Origin: CALDCK01 sp050618055
Lineage (GTDB): Bacteria; Myxococcota_A; UBA9160; SMWR01
Direction: 5' to 3'
Assembly: GCA_050618055.1 (NCBI GenBank)
Contig: JBNLVK010000248.1
Span: 1-64,000 of the forward strand
Length of the DNA stretch: 64,000 nt
The position numbers and the translations under genes were made by a program. The notes under the pieces were generated by a model, which saw nothing but the letters and a program-made list of their open reading frames with translations, made no database searches and was not told the origin of the DNA. Below, in pieces: positions 32,566 to 40,339 of the stretch; positions within the stretch are counted from its first letter, which is position 1; the number at the start of each line of letters is the position of its first letter.

Positions 32566-34433
32566 TCGGTGTCCGCCGTCACGCGGGCCACCTCTTCGAA
32601 GGTGGTGACGCCGTCTGCCAGCTTGCGCAGGGCCGCCTCGCGCAGGCTGTCCATGCCCTCGATGCGGCCGGCGTGGTGGATCTCGTTGGCGTCCTTGCCC
32701 TGGTTGATGAGCGTCCGGATGCGGCGGCCCACGTCGAGCATCTCGAACACGCCGCTGCGGCCGTAGAGGCCGGTGTGGCGGCAGTCGACGCAGCCCTCGC
32801 CCCAGCGGACCACCAGCTGCTCGCGCCGCTCCGCCGGGATCTTGATGCCGAGCGCGGTGACCTGGTCCGGGTTGAGCGTGCCCTCGACGCCGCAGCTCGG
32901 GCAGATCTTGCGGATCAGCCGCTGGGCGACCACGCCGCGCAGCACGCTGGAGAGCAGGAACGGCTCGACGCCCAGCTCGATCAGGCGGGCGACGGCGCCG
33001 GCCGCGTTGCGCGTGTGCAGGGTCGAGAACACCAGGTGGCCGGTGAGCGCCGCCTGCACCGCCATGTTGGCGGTGTCGCCGTCGCGCACCTCGCCCACCA
33101 TGATGATGTCCGGGTCCTGGCGCAGGATCGTGCGCAGGGCCGTGGCGAAGGTGACGTCGATCTGCGGGTTCACCTGCACCTGGCAGAAGCGCGGGTCCAC
33201 CATTTCGATCGGATCTTCGACGGTGGTGATGTTGATCTCGGGGCCGGACAGGTAGCGGAGGGTCGAGTAGAGCGTGGTCGTCTTGCCGGATCCGGTGGGG
33301 CCGGTGACCAGGATCAGCCCGTTCGGACAGGTGATCCACTTCTCGAAGCGCTCGCGCTCGTCGGCGGTGAGGCCCAGGTCCTGGAGGTCGGTCATCAGCA
33401 CCGACGGATCGAACACGCGCACGACGATCTTCTCGCCGTAGGCGGTGGCCATGCTCGAGACGCGCAGCTCCACCTCGCCCTGGGCGCGCTGGGTCTTGAT
33501 GCGCCCGTCCTGGGGGCGGCGCCGTTCGGCGATGTTCATGCCGGCCAGCACCTTCACCCGCGAGGTGATGGCGCCGTGCACCGGCAGCGGCACCTGCTCG
33601 ATGTCGTGCAGGATGCCGTCGATGCGGAAGCGCACCACCGCGTCGTCGGCCCGCGGCTCCAGGTGGATGTCGCTGGCGCGCTGCTCGAAGGCGTAGTTCA
33701 GCAGGTAGTCGACCGCGGCGACCACGTGCTCGTCGTTCTGGCTGGCGGCCAGCTCGTCGCTGCTGCGCAGCTCGACCATCTGCACCAGGCGGCCGTGCTG
33801 CTGCGAGGCGCCCAGGCGCTCCTCGGCCCGGTCGACCTGGGAGCGGAAGCCGTAGACGCGGTCGATGACCTTGATGATGTCGCTCTTGGCCGAGACGACC
33901 GTGCGGATGGGAGCATCGATCGTCTGGGTGAGCTGCTCGCGGAGCGCCGTGTCGAAGGGGTCGGCGATGGCGAGGACGATGCCGTCCTTGTCGCGTCCGA
34001 CCGGGATCACCACGTGGCGCCGCGCGAAGGGACGGGAGAGGGTCTTGGCGACCAGGTCGTTGTCGATCTTCAGCGAGTCGATCTTCAGGTAGGGCGAGCC
34101 GGACGCCTTCCCCAGGGCCTCGGCGATCTTGTCCTCGCCGATCATGCGGCCGTCCGGCGCCTTCAGGTTGGCGGCGGTCACCAGCTCGGCCGGCGACACG
34201 TCGTAGCGGCTGGCGGCCTGCGAGCGCACCGAGCCCACCCGGTCCTTCAGCACGGCACTGCGCAGGGTGGTGGAGCGCGCCTCGATCTTCCTGGCCTGCT
34301 CCGGGGCGAGCAGCTCCTGGCCCACCAGGTGCTCGAGCAGCTCCTCGAGGCCCAGGGCCGGGCGGATCCCGCTGCGTTGGATCTTGGCGGGCGCAGCGCC
34401 CGCGGCCTTCTCTGCCGTCGGATCGTTCTCCAC
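32562..34433 (-). CDS. GspE/PilB-family motor ATPase
   Basis: 623 residues from a GTG at 34433 with GGGGA just upstream. The N-terminal part (about 30-220) is an MshEN/T2SSE-N type domain of the kind that can bind c-di-GMP in relatives. The motor domain has Walker A GPTGSGKTTTLYS near 376, the Asp box, Walker B IIMVGEVRDGDTA near 442, the His box TGHLVFSTLHTRNA, and two CxxC pairs (CPSC and CVDC near 508-550) that bind zinc in GspE. It would power type II secretion or type IV pilus assembly. No pilC/gspF, secretin or pilin gene is near; two AAA genes follow instead. It is the first gene of the minus operon reaching to 22646. Confidence 0.92.
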   Translation of the reverse strand: MENDPTAEKAAGAAPAKIQRSGIRPALGLEELLEHLVGQELLAPEQARKIEARSTTLRSAVLKDRVGSVRSQAASRYDVSPAELVTAANLKAPDGRMIGEDKIAEALGKASGSPYLKIDSLKIDNDLVAKTLSRPFARRHVVIPVGRDKDGIVLAIADPFDTALREQLTQTIDAPIRTVVSAKSDIIKVIDRVYGFRSQVDRAEERLGASQQHGRLVQMVELRSSDELAASQNDEHVVAAVDYLLNYAFEQRASDIHLEPRADDAVVRFRIDGILHDIEQVPLPVHGAITSRVKVLAGMNIAERRRPQDGRIKTQRAQGEVELRVSSMATAYGEKIVVRVFDPSVLMTDLQDLGLTADERERFEKWITCPNGLILVTGPTGSGKTTTLYSTLRYLSGPEINITTVEDPIEMVDPRFCQVQVNPQIDVTFATALRTILRQDPDIIMVGEVRDGDTANMAVQAALTGHLVFSTLHTRNAAGAVARLIELGVEPFLLSSVLRGVVAQRLIRKICPSCGVEGTLNPDQVTALGIKIPAERREQLVVRWGEGCVDCRHTGLYGRSGVFEMLDVGRRIRTLINQGKDANEIHHAGRIEGMDSLREAALRKLADGVTTFEEVARVTADTE

Positions 34434-34539
34434 GTCCCCGTATCGGTCGCACGCGGCCGGATCTCCAGTGGCGCGTGGGGCGTCAGCAGGGTGTCCGCAG
34501 GCTCCAGTATTCCCCGAGTGTTCGACGGCGCGCTGCCGG

Positions 34540-34545
34540 TATGCT
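34540..34545 (+). promoter_or_regulatory. TATGCT -10 box eight bases before the alkA start
   Basis: TATGCT ends eight bases before the GTG at 34554, in the divergent gap between the GspE-like gene and alkA. No ribosome binding site is seen before that GTG (CCAGCCC), which agrees with a leaderless or very short leader transcript. No good -35 box is visible. Confidence 0.35.
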
Positions 34546-34553
34546 GCCAGCCC

Positions 34554-35207
34554 GTGAGCCCCGCCAACACGACTCCCGCCCCTGCGCGCCTCGACGCCCC
34601 CACCCTCGCGCGGGCGCGCCGCCACCTGATGCGCCGCGACCCGAAGCTGGCGGAGATCTGCCGCGAGGTGGGCGCCTGCTCGATGGAGCAGCGGGGCGAT
34701 CCCTACCGGGCGCTGGTGCGCTCGGTGGTCTTCCAGCAGCTGGCCGGAAGCGCGGCCCGCGCCATCGACGCCCGGCTGCGCGCGCCGCACCGGGGTCGCT
34801 ACCCGAAGCCGGCCGACCTGCTGGCGCTGCGCACCGCCGACCTGCGCAAGGCGGGCCTTTCGCGCCAGAAGATCGCCGCCGTGCGCGCGGTCGCCGAGGC
34901 GTTCGACTCGGGCGAGCTCGACAACCGGAGGCTGCGGCGCATGGACGACGACGCGGTGGTGGAGGCCGTCACCCGGGTGAAGGGCATCGGCACCTGGACC
35001 GCCCACATGCTGCTGATGTTCTCGCTGGGGCGGCCCGACGTGCTGCCGGTGGGCGACTACGGCGTGCGCAAGGGCGCCATGCTGCTCTACGGCCTGCCGG
35101 AGCTGCCGAAGGCCGACGCGCTCGGCGCGCTGGCCGAGCCCTGGCGCCCCTACCGGAGCGTCGCGTCCTGGTACCTGTGGCGCGCGACCGAGACGATCAC
35201 GCCGTAG
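34554..35207 (+). CDS. alkA: DNA-3-methyladenine glycosylase II (AlkA type)
   Basis: 217 residues of the helix-hairpin-helix glycosylase superfamily, which removes alkylated bases such as 3-methyladenine. The hairpin motif VKGIGTWTAHM is near residue 142 and the catalytic Asp lies in LPVGDYGVRKG near 169. The N-terminal LVRSVVFQQLAGSAARAI helix is typical of AlkA-like proteins. The E. coli AlkA N-terminal domain is absent, so it is of the compact form common in bacteria and yeast (MAG1 type). GTG 34554 is preferred; an in-frame GTG at 34518 would add 12 unconserved residues. Confidence 0.9.
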   Translation: MSPANTTPAPARLDAPTLARARRHLMRRDPKLAEICREVGACSMEQRGDPYRALVRSVVFQQLAGSAARAIDARLRAPHRGRYPKPADLLALRTADLRKAGLSRQKIAAVRAVAEAFDSGELDNRRLRRMDDDAVVEAVTRVKGIGTWTAHMLLMFSLGRPDVLPVGDYGVRKGAMLLYGLPELPKADALGALAEPWRPYRSVASWYLWRATETITP

Positions 35208-35216
35208 CCCGAAGGG

Positions 35217-35591
35217 CTAGCGCGAGCAGGTCACTCCGGCCGGCTGGTAGAGGATCTTGTCGCCCTCGCCGTAGATGCAGCTGCCGCCCTTCTTGCGGGG
35301 CGCTGCGGGTGCCGCGTTCGGATCGGTCAGGCCCAGGCGGTCCATGCCCTTGTCGAGCTGGCGCTCGCGGTGCTGGTAGTACCGCTCGCTCTGCTCCTTC
35401 TGGTGCTCCTGCCACTCCCGGCGGGCCTGCTCCCGCTCCTCCCGGTAGCGCTCCTCACGCTCCTCCCGCTCCCATTCCTCCGCGTAGTTGCGGCGGCGGC
35501 TGCTGCGGGCGTCGGCGGGCTCGGGGAGCACGAAGGTGGCCACCACGACCAGTCCGAAGGCGACGCTGAGGGTTCGAAGAAACGTGTCCAT
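35217..35591 (-). CDS. Small exported coiled-coil protein
   Basis: 124 residues with a signal peptide (LRTLSVAFGLVVVATFVLPEPADA). The mature part is a charged, Glu/Arg-rich helix of about 55 residues, almost surely a single alpha-helix or coiled coil, then a linker and a C-terminal segment with two cysteines (GGSCIYGEGDKILYQPAG then TCSR) that probably pair as a disulfide. It is likely periplasmic. I do not recognise the family. It converges with alkA with 9 bases between stops and is divergent from the Sco1-like gene. Confidence 0.7.
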   Translation of the reverse strand: MDTFLRTLSVAFGLVVVATFVLPEPADARSSRRRNYAEEWEREEREERYREEREQARREWQEHQKEQSERYYQHRERQLDKGMDRLGLTDPNAAPAAPRKKGGSCIYGEGDKILYQPAGVTCSR

Positions 35592-35739
35592 GGGGGGTCT
35601 CCCAAGGCAGTTGGGGTGAGTTTCCTACGTATCGCCCTGTGTCGCAGGTCACTGAAGGGGGAAACCCCGGGCCTGGCACGGTGCCCCCGCGGGGCGCTTG
35701 GGATGGCCTGAGGGAGCCGTACAAGGGAGGGCGGGCCAC

Positions 35740-35745
35740 TACACT
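35740..35745 (+). promoter_or_regulatory. Candidate -10 box for the Sco1-like gene
   Basis: TACACT in the 196-base gap between 35591 and 35788 would start transcription near 35752, giving a leader of about 35 bases with GAGGTGAGG before the ATG. No matching -35 box was found. The rest of the gap holds a small GGGG-GAAA-CCCC hairpin near 35664-35676 but nothing else recognised. Confidence 0.25.
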
Positions 35746-35787
35746 GCCGCAGTTCTGCCAACGGATGAGAGAGGTGAGGATCGAGGC

Positions 35788-36615
35788 ATGAAGTCGACGC
35801 CGCTGCGCACCCTGGGAACGCTCCTCTGCCTGCTGGCCTGGGTCGCCTGCGGCGACCACGAGCACGCCGGTCACGCCGGTCACACGAACCCCATGCCCGC
35901 AGCCACCCACGACGCACCCATGGAGGACGGCGTCGCCGTGTTCTCCGAGCTGCCCGAGTTCGCGCTGGTGGACCAGGACGGCGCCCCCTACGACCGCACG
36001 TCGCTCACCCGCGCGATCACCGTCGCCGACTTCGTCTTCACGACGTGCCCCGACTTCTGTCCCCTGCTGACCAGCGCGATGGCGAAGCTCCAGAGGGAGC
36101 TGGCCGCCGACCCGACGCTGCGCGACGTGCGCCTGGTGAGCTTCAGCGTCGATCCCGAGACCGACACGCCGGAGGCCTTCACCGCGTACGCCGGCCGCTA
36201 CGACGCGGACCTGTCGCGCTGGAGCTTCGTCACCGGCGAGCGCCCGGCGCTGATCGAGCTGATCGAGAAGGGCTACAAGCTGCCCGTCATGAAGAACCCG
36301 GACGCCGAAGGGTCTCCGTTCCTGCACAGCGACCGGTTCGTGCTGACCGACACCCAGGGCCGCATCCGCGGCTACTACGCGGCGCTCGAGGACGAGGGGC
36401 GCGCGCAGCTGCTGGCCGACCTGCGCAGGCTGGCCGCCGCCGCGCCGTCCGCCGCCGCGCTCGAGCGCCCGGCCGACCGCGGCCCGGGTCAGTGGGCGGC
36501 GACGCGGGCGGTGAACGCGCGACGGACGATGGCGCAGCCCTCCGCATCGCCCTCGCAGATGCCGAACTTCGCGTGGCCGCCGAGGGTGGCCGCCTCCTCG
36601 CCGTCCAGCACGTAG
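35788..36615 (+). CDS. Sco1/SenC-type copper chaperone lipoprotein
   Basis: 275 residues with a lipoprotein signal (TLGTLLCLLAWVAC) and a His/Met-rich N-terminus (GDHEHAGHAGHTNPMP) that may bind copper. The thioredoxin-fold domain has the Sco copper site: TCPDFCP (two Cys near 87 and 91) and the distant His in FLHSDRF near 180. Sco proteins deliver copper to cytochrome c oxidase CuA or reduce its cysteines; no oxidase genes are in the window. The last 40 residues (after the LLADLRRLAAA helix) are low-complexity and run antisense into the neighbouring lipoprotein gene for 127 bases, an unusually long convergent overlap. A good GAGGTGAGG lies before the ATG. Confidence 0.9.
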   Translation: MKSTPLRTLGTLLCLLAWVACGDHEHAGHAGHTNPMPAATHDAPMEDGVAVFSELPEFALVDQDGAPYDRTSLTRAITVADFVFTTCPDFCPLLTSAMAKLQRELAADPTLRDVRLVSFSVDPETDTPEAFTAYAGRYDADLSRWSFVTGERPALIELIEKGYKLPVMKNPDAEGSPFLHSDRFVLTDTQGRIRGYYAALEDEGRAQLLADLRRLAAAAPSAAALERPADRGPGQWAATRAVNARRTMAQPSASPSQMPNFAWPPRVAASSPSST

Positions 36616-36929
36616 TCGGCCCCGAACTCGAACGCGTCCCGGGTGTCCAGGAGGGCGGCGTCGCGGTGCTGCTCGGCCGGGTCGACGCGGCAGTCGGCGT
36701 TGGCGTCGAAGCGCAGCGAGACGGGCGCGTCGTCGGCCAGGTGCCAGTCGCCGCGGGTCTCGACGCGCACGCGCAGGCTTCCGTCGGTGCCTTCCGGACC
36801 CGGCCCGGTCCCGAGCCAGACCGCGAAGCGCGCTTCTTCGACGAGGAGCTGCGGTTCGCCGGCCGGCGTGGTCTCGCCGGCTCCGCAGGCGAGGGCGGCG
36901 AGTATGACGAGAAGGGCCGGGCGTCTCAC
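36489..36929 (-). CDS. Small lipoprotein of unknown function
   Basis: 146 residues with a clear lipoprotein signal (PALLVILAALACGAG, Cys near 15). The mature part is a single small, beta-rich domain with acidic sequences and four cysteines (DANADCRVDP, and FGICEGDAEGC near the end). No known family is recognised. It is convergent with the Sco1-like gene and overlaps its end by 127 bases; the signal peptide and codon pattern make this strand the better-supported coding strand for that overlap, and the Sco domain itself ends before it. Confidence 0.7.
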   Translation of the reverse strand: MRRPALLVILAALACGAGETTPAGEPQLLVEEARFAVWLGTGPGPEGTDGSLRVRVETRGDWHLADDAPVSLRFDANADCRVDPAEQHRDAALLDTRDAFEFGADYVLDGEEAATLGGHAKFGICEGDAEGCAIVRRAFTARVAAH

Positions 36930-36981
36930 CCGCGCGCCGCCAGCCGGTCCGTCGACGAGGGGTCGGGCACCACGGCCGCGC

Positions 36982-36987
36982 AGTATA
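36982..36987 (-). promoter_or_regulatory. TATACT -10 box for the small lipoprotein gene
   Basis: On the minus strand TATACT (AGTATA on plus) is one base from the TATAAT consensus and stands out in a GC-rich gap. Transcription would start near 36975, about 46 bases before the ATG at 36929. A -35 box is not obvious. The rest of the 231-base divergent gap (36930-37160) shows nothing else I can name. Confidence 0.4.
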
Positions 36988-37160
36988 GCCCGGCGAGGGG
37001 TTCCACCCGCGCAGCCGTCGCCGGCGCGCCTGTGCCAGACTGGTCCGCGGAGACCCGCCGGCTACCGGCTGATCGAAGAGTGCGTCGGCTGGCTGGGCGC
37101 CCGGGCGATCCGGTGGGTGCTGCTCTTCGCGGAGGGAAAGCCGGTGAGGTCGGACGCGCG

Positions 37161-38105
37161 GTGAGCACGGCCACGATCCACTACCTCGTCCGCTCCGCCT
37201 ACGCCTACACGCTGACGGAATGGATCGACTCCTATTCCGCCTGGAAGCCACGCATCCGGATCGTCCCCTACGAGAGCCTGGGCGGCTGGCTCGGCCCGGG
37301 CGTCTTCGTCTTCACGGACCTCGAGCGGCTCTCCCCGCCGCTCCGGCGCCGGGCGGCTGCGGTGCGCGAGGCCGCGATGCGGGCCGGGTGCCCGGTGCAG
37401 AACGATCCGCTGCGCTCGATGGGTCGCTTCGATCTCCAGCAGGTCCTGAGCAACGACTTCCGCGTCCACCGGGCGGAGGGCGGCGACGCGAGCATGCTCT
37501 CCGACGTGCGCTTTCCGGTCTTCCTGCGCGACGAGGACGAGCACGGCGGACAGTCCGAGCTGATCCGCGACCGGACCCGCCTCGAACGCGCGCTGGCCAA
37601 GCGTCCGGGCAGCCTGGTGGTCGAGTTCCTGGACACCTCCGACGCGAACGGCCTGTTTCGCAAGTACGCGGCCACGCGCATCGGCGACGCGCTGTTCGCG
37701 CGCCACCTCTTCTACAACCGGCGCTGGAAGGTGCGCCAGGCGCGGGTCTTCGGCGAGGAGCTGGCCCGCGAGGAGCTCGACTACGTGCGCGACTTCCCGC
37801 ACCGCGAAGAGGTCGCGGCGGCCTTCGAGAAGGCCCGCATCGAGTTCGGGCGCATCGACTACGCCTTCTACGAGGGCCGCCTCCCGATCTGGGCGATCAA
37901 CACCAACCCGCACCTGAAGACCGCCGTGCTCTCCACCAACGACCACGGCCGCGAAGCCCACGCGCTCGCCGACGCCTACGTCGACCGAGCCTTCGAGGCC
38001 CTGCTCGCGAAGGTCCCGGCCGACGCGGAGCGCGTCTGGTGCGGATCCCGCCTGCGCGCCGCGGCCGGCGCCATGCGAACGGGCCGCCCGCGCATCCGAC
38101 GCTAG
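37161..38105 (+). CDS. ATP-grasp-like protein of unknown substrate
   Basis: 314 residues from GTG 37161. The central and C-terminal parts look like an ATP-grasp fold: a beta-strand block with FPVFLRDEDEHGG, a lid region with SLVVEFLDTSDANG, and the metal-binding end FGRIDYAFYEGRLPIWAINTNPHL, where Asp and Asn would bind Mg. The N-terminal part (YSAWKPRIRIVPYESLGGWL) is a pre-ATP-grasp-like domain. Such enzymes ligate a carboxyl to an amine, thiol or hydroxyl. The substrate is unknown, and no peptide precursor gene is adjacent. Start choice is uncertain because no strong ribosome binding site is visible. Confidence 0.6.
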   Translation: MSTATIHYLVRSAYAYTLTEWIDSYSAWKPRIRIVPYESLGGWLGPGVFVFTDLERLSPPLRRRAAAVREAAMRAGCPVQNDPLRSMGRFDLQQVLSNDFRVHRAEGGDASMLSDVRFPVFLRDEDEHGGQSELIRDRTRLERALAKRPGSLVVEFLDTSDANGLFRKYAATRIGDALFARHLFYNRRWKVRQARVFGEELAREELDYVRDFPHREEVAAAFEKARIEFGRIDYAFYEGRLPIWAINTNPHLKTAVLSTNDHGREAHALADAYVDRAFEALLAKVPADAERVWCGSRLRAAAGAMRTGRPRIRR

Positions 38106-38325
38106 CGGCGCGGTATGGGGCGGCACGTGGCGTCCCCAACGGGAGTCGCTCCAGAGCGATGGAGGGGAAGCCGACATCGCGACGAACGCCGCGTTGGGGA
38201 ACCCATGTCGCCGCAGGGCAGCGGCAAGGCGTCCCCAACGGGAGTCGCTCCAGAGCGATGGAGGGGAAGCCGACATCGCGACGAACGCCGCGTTGGGGAA
38301 CCCATGTCGCCGCAGGGCGGCGGCA
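38106..38325. other. Non-coding stretch holding tandem tRNA-linked repeats
   Basis: Between the stop of the ATP-grasp-like gene and tRNA-Glu there is no believable gene. The short reading frames here on both strands simply translate the 99-bp repeats (see the repeat entries) and have no gene-like start or conservation that I can see. No U-tract terminator follows the tRNA on the minus strand, so the repeats are likely transcribed with it. Confidence 0.6.
38132..38230 (-). repeat. 99-bp tandem repeat carrying the tRNA-Glu 3' end, copy distal to the tRNA
   Basis: First of two direct copies (plus order) that differ at only 2 of 99 positions. On the minus strand each copy ends with CGACTCCCGTTGGGGACGCC, identical to the 3' T-arm and acceptor of the adjacent tRNA-Glu including two CCA-position bases. 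The 68-base core (38133-38200) can fold: outer stem TCCCCAA/TTGGGGA, a TCGCTC/GAGCGA hairpin (38146-38159) and a CGCGGCG/CGTCGCG hairpin (38178-38193, minus strand). The last has a G-U pair only as minus-strand RNA and an A-C mismatch on plus, which favours a minus-strand transcript. Function unknown. Confidence 0.85.
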
Positions 38326-38329
38326 TGGC
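38231..38329 (-). repeat. 99-bp tandem repeat carrying the tRNA-Glu 3' end, copy next to the tRNA
   Basis: Second copy of the unit, directly joined to the first and to the tRNA: the three GTCCCCAACGGGAGTCG blocks start at 38132, 38231 and 38330, exactly 99 bases apart. The near identity (97/99) points to recent duplication or active homogenisation. The layout looks like repeated duplication downstream of the tRNA, each time retaining its 3' end, or like nested attachment sites without cargo. Confidence 0.85.
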
Positions 38330-38401
38330 GTCCCCAACGGGAGTCGAACCCGTGTTGCCGCCTTGAAAGGGCGGAGTCCTAGGCCTCTAGACGATGGGGA
38401 C
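38326..38401 (-). tRNA. tRNA-Glu (anticodon TTC)
   Basis: On the minus strand the gene starts GTCCCCATCGTCTAGAGG, has the anticodon stem CCGCC/GGCGG around loop CTTTCAA (anticodon TTC), a T-arm with GGTTCGACTC, and acceptor TTGGGGAC closing with GTCCCCA. The discriminator is G73 and the CCA end is encoded (38328-38326). All cloverleaf arms pair. It reads toward the two 99-bp repeats. Plus-strand neighbours are an ATP-grasp-like gene upstream and a lipoprotein gene downstream. Confidence 0.97.
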
Positions 38402-38553
38402 GCGACCGGGCTTCCGTCGCCTGCCAAGCGGCCTTGCGGGGCCGGGACAGGGTGGGGCGGCGCGGGCGGGCGAGGATAACGCGGGGCCGTTTCCGGGCCA
38501 CCCCGCGGCGCCCCGGCCGTCGTAGGATGGGCGCGCGCAGGGAAGGAGCGGAC

Positions 38554-40329
38554 ATGTCGGGCTGGACGGGCTCGCGGGCGGTGCGCACCGCCGCGGCGGC
38601 GCTTTGCGCGCTGGCCGTCACGGGGCTGGGCTGTGCGGGAAGCGGGCAGGGCCAGGGCAGCGGCGGACGCGTGGCCACCGGCTTCCCCGAGCGTGCCACG
38701 CTCGACCGGCTGGCCGCGGCGCCGGCGCCCGACGTGGCCGAGTTCACGCTGGGCTACCGGGACGCCGGCGAGTGGGACCTCTCCGGCCCGTTCCCGGACG
38801 TGGTCGACCTCAGCCCGCGAGAGGGCGACCTGCCCTGGGACGGGCTGGTCGACCGCATCGTCGCCTCGCGCGCCGGGCTGGTGGTGGCCAGCGAGGGCAT
38901 GGAGTGCTTCGCCCGCGAGGCGGGGAGCTTCCTGGTGGAGCACGACGCGCTGCCCGGACTCGGCCTCCAGCGCTTCTTCGCCGGACGCTGCGGCGTCGCC
39001 ACCGGCACCCCGCAGCTCTTCACGCTGAACTGGACGACGCCGGTTCCCTACTCGTTGGACCAGGCCATCGCCGAGCTGGACGAGCAGATCGACGGTCACC
39101 TGCGCGAGCGCGTGGTGGGCGGTCCGCTCGACGTGGGCCTGTGGATGACCACCGGCGCCGACCGGGTCGACCTGGTGGTGGCCACCGGCAAGCGCCTGGT
39201 GCGCGTCGACCCGGTGCCGACCACGCCCCGCGACGGCCGCGTGGTGCTGCGGGGCGAGGTGCTCACCACGGCCCGCGGCATCGAGGCCCTGGTGACGCGC
39301 GGCCGCCTGGCCTGGAACGAGTGCGAGGCCGACGGGAACGTGCGGCTACCGCGCTTCGCGATCACCTGCCAGGTCGACCCGGACGACCGCACCGCCTGGG
39401 TGAGCCTGGCGCTCTACCGCCACGGCTCGATCCTGGGACGCACCGCGCTGGAGGTGCTGGTCCGGCCCCGGGGCGACCCGGTGCGCGGCTACCGGCGCCA
39501 CGCCTACACCGGGCCGCGACCCGTCGACGGTCCGGAGGCCATGTCGAGTGCCTTCCTCGAGGTGCTGAACGCGGTGCGCGGCGAGGCCGACGCGCCGCCG
39601 CTGGTCTACGAGGTGGAGCAGAGCGCGACGGCCACCGAGGTGGCGCCCCACTACTTCCAGGCGCTGATGGATCCGGCGGCGGAGCGGGCGGCCGAGGTGG
39701 TGGCGCTGGGCATGATGGCCGGCTGGGAGGTGGACGCGCTGGTGCAGGAGGGCCGCTTCACGTCGATGTGGCTGATCGAGAGCGGCGACGTGGCCAGCAT
39801 GCTCTCCGACGCCCTCGAGTTCCCGAGCGTGCGTCGCGCGCTTCTGGCGCCCGAGACGGCGCGCCTGGCGGTGGGTCCGCTGTCGATCGAGGAGGAGGGC
39901 GTGCGCGCCATTGCGGCGATCGCCGCCACCTACCGCCTCTTCTCCGAGTCGGACCACCGCAAGCACGCCGCCTACGTCCACGACCGTCTGGCGGTGGCGC
40001 GGGTCGAGCGGAAGCGGCTGATCCCGCGCGAGATCGATCGGGTGCGCCCGCTGGCGCTGGACGCGGCGCGGCGGGTCCAGGCGGGGCTGGACCCGAAGCA
40101 GGCGCTGGGCGACTGGATCGAGGAGACGGTCCAGGTGCTCGGCCGCTCGGTCACCGGCTGGTACGCCGAGGTCCAGGACCTGGACGAGATCGTCTTCCCC
40201 GACAGCTTCCTCGACCCCCGGCGCCTGGAGGTCTCCATCTCGGTGGCCCTGCGGCGGCCGCCCGACGAGCCCTGGGGCCGCTACGTGGTGATGATGGTCG
40301 GCAGCGAGCCCGAGGCGCGCCGGCTCTAG
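38554..40329 (+). CDS. Large lipoprotein with CAP-like region
   Basis: 591 residues from ATG 38554, with GGAAGGAG six bases upstream and a TAGGAT -10-like box at 38523. The signal (AAAALCALAVTGLGC) marks a lipoprotein. An N-terminal globular domain of about 320 residues contains a few cysteines (ECFARE, GRCGV, NECEAD, ITCQVD). Near residue 335 the chain reads FLEVLNAVRGEADAPPLVYEVEQSATATEVAPHYF, which resembles the first helix of CAP proteins, but the His/Glu pocket and ENIG motif are absent. The C-terminal 200 residues are helical. The family is not recognised; it may be a decayed or highly divergent CAP protein. Confidence 0.65.
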   Translation: MSGWTGSRAVRTAAAALCALAVTGLGCAGSGQGQGSGGRVATGFPERATLDRLAAAPAPDVAEFTLGYRDAGEWDLSGPFPDVVDLSPREGDLPWDGLVDRIVASRAGLVVASEGMECFAREAGSFLVEHDALPGLGLQRFFAGRCGVATGTPQLFTLNWTTPVPYSLDQAIAELDEQIDGHLRERVVGGPLDVGLWMTTGADRVDLVVATGKRLVRVDPVPTTPRDGRVVLRGEVLTTARGIEALVTRGRLAWNECEADGNVRLPRFAITCQVDPDDRTAWVSLALYRHGSILGRTALEVLVRPRGDPVRGYRRHAYTGPRPVDGPEAMSSAFLEVLNAVRGEADAPPLVYEVEQSATATEVAPHYFQALMDPAAERAAEVVALGMMAGWEVDALVQEGRFTSMWLIESGDVASMLSDALEFPSVRRALLAPETARLAVGPLSIEEEGVRAIAAIAATYRLFSESDHRKHAAYVHDRLAVARVERKRLIPREIDRVRPLALDAARRVQAGLDPKQALGDWIEETVQVLGRSVTGWYAEVQDLDEIVFPDSFLDPRRLEVSISVALRRPPDEPWGRYVVMMVGSEPEARRL

Positions 40330-40339
40330 CGGGGCACGC

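Noticed and set aside
35664..35676. Hairpin GGGG-GAAA-CCCC as a terminator
   Set aside because: Too short and without a U-tract on either strand.
38132..38330. CRISPR array
   Set aside because: The 99-bp unit is repeated whole, without variable spacers, and no cas genes are present.
38115..38366. Short frame with repeated peptide in the 99-bp repeats
   Set aside because: It translates the tandem repeats and runs into tRNA-Glu; the periodicity comes from the DNA repeat (99 is a multiple of three).
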